Below, one piece after another: positions 6,126 to 10,198 of a stretch of 10,198 nucleotides of DNA. The translations under genes were made by a program, and so were the position numbers. The number at the start of each line of letters is the position of its first letter. Positions within the stretch are counted from its first letter, which is position 1. The stretch covers positions 1-10,198 of the forward strand of contig SYKJ01000103.1 of the NCBI GenBank assembly GCA_005798205.1, in the 5' to 3' direction. Below the pieces are notes generated by a model. The model was not told the origin of the DNA. It searched no databases and worked only from the letters and a program-made list of their open reading frames with translations. The DNA comes from Bacteroidota bacterium (GTDB lineage: Bacteria; Bacteroidota; Bacteroidia; Flavobacteriales; Crocinitomicaceae).

Positions 6126-8753
6126 TTAAGCTATTTTCTCAACAATTCCCGTTGTTCCGTTTACCCGAATTCGATCACCAGTTTTTATTAATAGTGTGGC
6201 ATCCTGGACAGCAACTACGACCGGAATTCCCAATTCTCGACCAACAATAGCAGTATGGCTCAATAATGAACCTTTTTCAGTGACCAATGCAATTGCCTGA
6301 GACATTAAAAATACCCATCCCGGATCAGTCATTTTACTAATTAAAATTTTACCTCTCACATTGGCTGTCAAAACTGGTTCTATAACAACAAGTGCCTCTC
6401 CCTCAACAACTCCTTTTGAAACCGGAACTCCTTTCAATAGTTGCTTTTGATTGAAACTATCGCGCGTAAGGTCTTCTAAATAAGTATCAAAATCAGGTTT
6501 TTCTGCCCTATTGTATATAATACGATCTGGTAAACGAAGTTTTTTATAATCAGAATATATTTTTTTACGTTCTACAATCTGATTTTTAAAACTTTCAGTC
6601 GACTGACAGCAGAATGATTTTACTTCATTTAAATCGAGGTAGAATATATCTTCTTTAGTCTCTATATGATTTTTACTAACCATTGATTCGCCAATTGCCA
6701 AGAAAATATCTTTGGATGTTCCGTAAACACGCGTTCGGCAATAACGCATATTTTCACGATTAGCTAAACCATATCGTGAAAGTCCTAAAACCCATTTAAA
6801 ATACCAAGTTTTTGGCATCCACCACTTAAGTTTTGAAGATACAATTTGAAAGGCATTTTCATAAATTTTCGCTTGTTTTTCTTTAAAATTAGCGGAGGTA
6901 ATATTGGAATCTAATTGGGATTTTATTAGTTGAACCAGCAAAATAGGACTTTGGCGAGGAGATTTAATTTCCAATTTTAGTTCCTCCAAAGTTCGATCGC
7001 CGAAACGCTTTAAATATTCTTTACAATCCGTATAAAATTGAGTTGATTCAATTTTTTTAAGAATTTCTCCATCTTCTAATTTGAAAATTTCCATCAAAGC
7101 GGAATTAGATTTTACCTGATCTTTAAGCTTTAAAAATGCTAAAATTGCCAACTCGGATTCAACCGATCCTTGTCCAACAATTAATTCGTTGGCCAACTCT
7201 TTATTTTCTGATATTTTTGAGTTAATAATAAAGTCCTGCAACCATCCAAATGTTTTGAAAGCCAAGTAATCATTTACAATAGTCAAATGATATTTCTCAA
7301 AAGTCATCTCTATCGATTCTTCAAGATGATACCATAGCTTTTCGGCTGAATTCTTATGGGATTCAAAATTTTGAAAATGTCTATATGCCTTATTAAAGTA
7401 CTTAAAAAAAAGTTTATTTCCTCTTTTATAATTTAGAATTAACCACAAGACAGATAGAGCAGTCTTTATTTTTCCAAGCAATGAAAACTGGTAGGAATCA
7501 CTTGCGGAATCAGGTAAGCCAACTGCATTCTCCCATGCCTCCATGGAGCGTCTAGAGTTATAAACTAATGCCATCATTTTATACCAATTATCCAAACGAT
7601 AATAGACCCTACCGTAAAAATGTTCAACTAAATTATTGAATACATTATTACTAGAGTCAAATTTTTTACTTGAAATCCAAAAAGCTTTAGCACTTCTTCG
7701 AAATAAATTGCTGTAAGCCATAGAAGCAAAAGAAAAACTCAATGGTAAAGTAATTCCAGGGTAACTTTCAATGATATTTGTATTGTCCAGTACATTCAAT
7801 TTTTCAATCTGAATGGTAGTAATCGGTCGCATTTGAAGAATGTATAATTCACCTATATCATCAAAAACGAATTCTATATCAGCAGGTTTTTTTAGGAGCT
7901 TTTCAGCTTGGATTACGGAATCAAAAACGATTGTAATTTCCTCATCTTTTAATACTGGCTTTTGTTGTAAATCAGGAGCTAAAGGAGCCAAATGAATACC
8001 ATTATGCTCATCAAAGCACAAGGAATTTTCTTTTATTGCTACACTATGCGTTATACTCTTATTGGCTCTGTTAATATAAAAACAATCTGTTTCAACTTTA
8101 TCCATCACTATTCCTTCACCAATACCATAACCACAGTTTATGACTGAATCAGCTAAATTTCCATTTGAGTTCATAGAAAATGCAATACCAGCTTTTTCAG
8201 CAAAAATCATTTTTTGAAGAACAATAGCATATTGTATATTTTGGATAGGTAAATTGTGGAATTTTCGATAGCTAATTGCACCAAAACTCCATGCTGAAGC
8301 TAATGATTCTTTGATATTTTTTATGAGTTTATCCGGTGTGGTGTATAGAAAAGTGCTATGTTGACCCGCAAATGAAATATCCGATGAATCTTCAGACATA
8401 GCTGATGATCTGACAGATATAAAATATTCCTTTCCAAATTCTTTCTCACAAAGCTGAAGTATTTGACTTTTTATTTCTTTTTTTATTTCAAACGATGTTA
8501 TCAAAGATTGGCAATCTAAACATAGTTCATTTAACTCCTCTGGAGCTAATTCTTTTTTAACTTGAAATGCAATTTTTATTTTTTTTTCAATTTCATAGAT
8601 AACTGAACCAAATATGATTTCTATGTCATACTTTGATATCGTAATAAATGGCGGCACACGAAAACCAGCTTTACTTAGAACTTTTAAATTGAATGCTTTC
8701 CCTCCAATTTCTGTTATTTGGACTGCTTTTTTTTCAAATAAATTAGTTGTCAA
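6126..8753 (-). CDS. RPH-like dikinase: PEP-synthase-type ATP-binding domain plus phosphohistidine swivel domain
   Basis: An 875-residue cytoplasmic phosphotransferase. Residues ~1-320 are the PPDK/PEP-synthase N-terminal ATP-binding domain: GGKAFNLKVLSKAG (17-30), VRSSAMSED (114-122), and the closing segment with DIEFVF (302-307) and LYILQMRPIT (313-322). Residues ~325-760 are a variable middle domain with YPGITLPLSFSF, GRVYYRLDNWY and a late KEDIFYLDL segment. The C-terminus is the swivelling domain GSLLSHTAIVGRELGIPVV, with the phospho-accepting histidine at H833. The PEP/pyruvate TIM-barrel of true PEP synthase or PPDK is absent. Size and order match rifampin phosphotransferase (about 865 residues), which moves the beta-phosphate of ATP through the histidine to a small molecule. 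The start is TTG at 8753; no ATG occurs before residue 119, and the ATP-binding domain needs the earlier start. It lies 3 bases after the UbiA stop, in the same frame, so it is surely co-transcribed. The substrate is unknown; a prenyl or lipid alcohol is an inference from the partner gene. Confidence 0.87.
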   Translation of the reverse strand: MTTNLFEKKAVQITEIGGKAFNLKVLSKAGFRVPPFITISKYDIEIIFGSVIYEIEKKIKIAFQVKKELAPEELNELCLDCQSLITSFEIKKEIKSQILQLCEKEFGKEYFISVRSSAMSEDSSDISFAGQHSTFLYTTPDKLIKNIKESLASAWSFGAISYRKFHNLPIQNIQYAIVLQKMIFAEKAGIAFSMNSNGNLADSVINCGYGIGEGIVMDKVETDCFYINRANKSITHSVAIKENSLCFDEHNGIHLAPLAPDLQQKPVLKDEEITIVFDSVIQAEKLLKKPADIEFVFDDIGELYILQMRPITTIQIEKLNVLDNTNIIESYPGITLPLSFSFASMAYSNLFRRSAKAFWISSKKFDSSNNVFNNLVEHFYGRVYYRLDNWYKMMALVYNSRRSMEAWENAVGLPDSASDSYQFSLLGKIKTALSVLWLILNYKRGNKLFFKYFNKAYRHFQNFESHKNSAEKLWYHLEESIEMTFEKYHLTIVNDYLAFKTFGWLQDFIINSKISENKELANELIVGQGSVESELAILAFLKLKDQVKSNSALMEIFKLEDGEILKKIESTQFYTDCKEYLKRFGDRTLEELKLEIKSPRQSPILLVQLIKSQLDSNITSANFKEKQAKIYENAFQIVSSKLKWWMPKTWYFKWVLGLSRYGLANRENMRYCRTRVYGTSKDIFLAIGESMVSKNHIETKEDIFYLDLNEVKSFCCQSTESFKNQIVERKKIYSDYKKLRLPDRIIYNRAEKPDFDTYLEDLTRDSFNQKQLLKGVPVSKGVVEGEALVVIEPVLTANVRGKILISKMTDPGWVFLMSQAIALVTEKGSLLSHTAIVGRELGIPVVVAVQDATLLIKTGDRIRVNGTTGIVEKIA

Positions 8754-8756
8754 GAG

Positions 8757-9773
8757 TTAAAATATTTGATAATGTATAAGCGTATTAATCAGAAGGTTAA
8801 TAAAAAAAATGGAAGTAGTAAATAGTGCAACATTTGTGAGAACATTGTATTTATTAATTGGTTTCAGTAAGAATCTCAGATAAAAGAATAGCACTACCAA
8901 CATGATTATAACTACGATATAATTATATGCTGGGCTAAATTCCATAGTTCTACCAATATATATGTGTATAAATCCAACAATTAAAAAAAATGCTAAGGGT
9001 ATAATTGTAGCAGCTTTTATGCCAATTACCATTGAAAATGTTTCGTATTCTGTTTCCATGTCTGCTGATCGAATTTTACGTGAAATCTCCCAAGCAGTAA
9101 TTGGCATCGAAACAATTAATAAAAGACAAACGTGAATCCACTGGAATGACTCATATTCTGAACCTGTTGCCAATGCTGTATGAAGAAGAAAGAAATTAAT
9201 TACATAAGGAAGTGGTTGATGATTTAACATGGTAATAAAAATATGTTCGCGATGAAATTTTTCTGCAAAAAACCACTTAAAAGTTAATACTGCATAGGTG
9301 ATCATTATAGCAAAAACCATTAAAGTTTGTTGGCCCCAAATGAAATTAACAAGCAATAGAATAATAAAACTACTTAAACTCAATAATTGAATATCGCGCT
9401 TTAAAACTAATTTCCTTGCTGTTGCTCGATGAGGGAAAAGTTTTGCGTCTAAATCAAAATCTTTCAAGTCGTCAAAAGTTCTCATTAAAAGCATCATGAA
9501 AAAAGCGGTAACTACTCCAGCAATTGCAGTAGAGTCAACAACAACTTCTGACCCAGCTTTATAAATTGAATCTAATAAATTGGATGAAGTCCCACGATTT
9601 TGTTTAAAAATTTTAAATATAGGAGTATTTAAAATCTGAGTTACAATATTTACACAAAAGTATAAGGAAACTACGTAAGGTATATAAATAGCTATTGGAA
9701 ACATCTCTTTGGAGTAAATCCAAGCTCGAATCCAAAAATTATTGGGTGTCTCTGATGTTCTTAACTGAGTCAT
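8757..9773 (-). CDS. UbiA-superfamily membrane prenyltransferase, divergent
   Basis: A 338-residue polytopic membrane protein with about eight or nine hydrophobic helices. The first aspartate-rich motif is RTFDDLKDFDLD (98-109) followed by FPHR (113-116). It fits the UbiA NDxxDxxxD plus RPxR pattern with Asp replacing Asn, and in known enzymes it binds the prenyl diphosphate through magnesium. The second motif is altered: where UbiA, MenA and DGGGP synthase have KDxxDxxGD, this protein has WEISRKIRSADMETEYETFS (228-247), with a Glu and a basic patch before acidic residues. I associate this pattern with a little-studied bacterial UbiA branch rather than with quinone or heme O enzymes. The family transfers a prenyl chain to an aromatic or, in archaea, to geranylgeranylglyceryl phosphate. 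The ATG at 9773 follows a promoter-like box, and the dikinase gene follows after 3 bases. Family membership is likely; substrate and even retained prenyltransfer activity are open. Confidence 0.8.
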   Translation of the reverse strand: MTQLRTSETPNNFWIRAWIYSKEMFPIAIYIPYVVSLYFCVNIVTQILNTPIFKIFKQNRGTSSNLLDSIYKAGSEVVVDSTAIAGVVTAFFMMLLMRTFDDLKDFDLDAKLFPHRATARKLVLKRDIQLLSLSSFIILLLVNFIWGQQTLMVFAIMITYAVLTFKWFFAEKFHREHIFITMLNHQPLPYVINFFLLHTALATGSEYESFQWIHVCLLLIVSMPITAWEISRKIRSADMETEYETFSMVIGIKAATIIPLAFFLIVGFIHIYIGRTMEFSPAYNYIVVIIMLVVLFFYLRFLLKPINKYNVLTNVALFTTSIFFINLLINTLIHYQIF

Positions 9774-9802
9774 TTTAGATAATTATTAATTAAGTTAAAT
9801 TA

Positions 9803-9810
9803 CAAAAATA
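9803..9810 (-). promoter_or_regulatory. Candidate Bacteroidota -7 box upstream of the UbiA-dikinase operon
   Basis: On the reverse strand this reads TATTTTTG, matching TAnnTTTG exactly, in the 56-base AT-rich gap between the permease and UbiA genes and 29 bases before the UbiA start codon. The same nine bases (TTATTTTTG) stand in front of the desaturase gene. No clear -33 TTG was found, so the call is tentative. Confidence 0.4.
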
Positions 9811-9829
9811 ATTATTTTACTCTGTTAAA

Positions 9830-10198
9830 TTACCTTTGAGAAAATCTGAATAGAACGTAAGCAACTAGTGCAAACAAGATATTCGGAATCCAAACGGCCA
9901 ATAATGCTGGGAAACCAACATTCAAAGCAGCAACAGTCATCATTTTCATTGCAAAAATATAGATAAAGACAAAACCCAATCCAATTGCAATATTAATTCC
10001 TATTCCACCTCGTTTTTTTCGCGAGGAAACAGAAACTCCAATAATTGTTAAAATATACGCTGCAAAAGGGTAAGAAGTGCGTTGATGTAATTCAATTTGA
10101 TAGTACGGTACAGATGCAGAACCTTTTGATTTTTCTCTAGAAATTAATTGTCTCAGTTCTACAAAAGACATTGTCTCAGCAATGTTCTCTCTTTGAGC
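9830..10198 (-). CDS. LptF/LptG (YjgP/YjgQ) family permease, C-terminal part (5' end outside window)
   Basis: The reading frame is open from the window edge to a TAA at 9832-9830 and gives the last 122 residues of a YjgP/YjgQ-family membrane protein. These are the transmembrane subunits of the ABC exporter that lifts lipopolysaccharide from the inner membrane to the periplasmic bridge. Family features visible are ETMSFVELRQLISREKSKG, then YYQIELHQRTSYPFAAYIL, SSRKKRGGIGINIAIGL and the near-terminal WIPNILFALVAYVLF, making three or four C-terminal helices. An ATG at 10171 lies inside the conserved region, so it is internal and not the start. Full members are about 350-500 residues, so most of the protein is outside. 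LptF and LptG cannot be told apart here. It lies 56 bases upstream of the UbiA gene on the same strand, and an own promoter is likely for UbiA. Confidence 0.88.
   Translation of the reverse strand, partial: AQRENIAETMSFVELRQLISREKSKGSASVPYYQIELHQRTSYPFAAYILTIIGVSVSSRKKRGGIGINIAIGLGFVFIYIFAMKMMTVAALNVGFPALLAVWIPNILFALVAYVLFRFSQR

Noticed and set aside
6126..8753. Annotation as phosphoenolpyruvate synthase or pyruvate phosphate dikinase
   Set aside because: The ATP-binding and phosphohistidine domains are there, but the PEP/pyruvate TIM-barrel is absent; a different, larger middle domain sits between them.
454..8753. Antibiotic resistance island (aminoglycoside phosphotransferase fold plus rifampin phosphotransferase layout)
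   Set aside because: The APH-fold domain is fused to a complete HMG-CoA reductase and the RPH-like gene is coupled to a UbiA gene. Neighbours are lipid enzymes with no mobile element or integron signs, so a metabolic role is more likely.
9774..9829. AT-rich gap as an attachment site, origin or small RNA gene
   Set aside because: Only 56 bases, with no paired repeats or stable stem; a promoter box is the only supportable content.

Overview
The window looks like chromosomal DNA from a member of the Bacteroidota. It is AT-rich and compactly coded, and it has no Shine-Dalgarno-like sites that decide starts. Two upstream regions carry a match to the Bacteroidota -7 promoter box (TAnnTTTG). The edges are housekeeping genes cut by the window: the C-terminal half of ribonuclease Z on the left and the C-terminus of an LptF/LptG-type permease on the right. 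I see no RNA genes, mobile elements, CRISPR arrays or repeats of note, and no gene-free stretch over 300 bases.

Between these edges lies a lipid/isoprenoid locus. Its left arm (+ strand, 454-4046) is a tight three-gene run. First comes a 797-residue fusion of a class I-like HMG-CoA reductase with an aminoglycoside-phosphotransferase/choline-kinase-fold kinase. A homolog of archaeal CDP-archaeol synthase (CarS) follows, then a CDP-alcohol phosphatidyltransferase. The right arm (- strand, 9773-6126) is a two-gene operon: a UbiA-family membrane prenyltransferase, then an 875-residue dikinase with an ATP-binding domain and a swivelling phosphohistidine domain, laid out like rifampin phosphotransferase. 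The middle holds a - strand pair (a fatty-acid-desaturase-family protein followed by an ICMT/PEMT-type membrane methyltransferase) and a + strand gene of unknown function with a possible permuted papain-like His/Cys arrangement.

In family terms, the arms cover the start of the mevalonate route (HMGR), prenyl transfer in the membrane (UbiA), CTP activation of a lipid phosphate (CarS-like) and head-group attachment (CDP-alcohol phosphatidyltransferase). These are the classes of step used for archaeal ether phospholipids. Geranylgeranylglyceryl phosphate synthase and geranylgeranyl reductase are not in the window. Two enzymes that could phosphorylate a small molecule or lipid alcohol (the kinase fused to HMGR and the RPH-like dikinase) have no obvious role in the classical pathway. 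The most interesting reading is an undescribed bacterial route to an isoprenoid-derived polar lipid. That is inference from family membership and neighbourhood; the substrates cannot be read from sequence.
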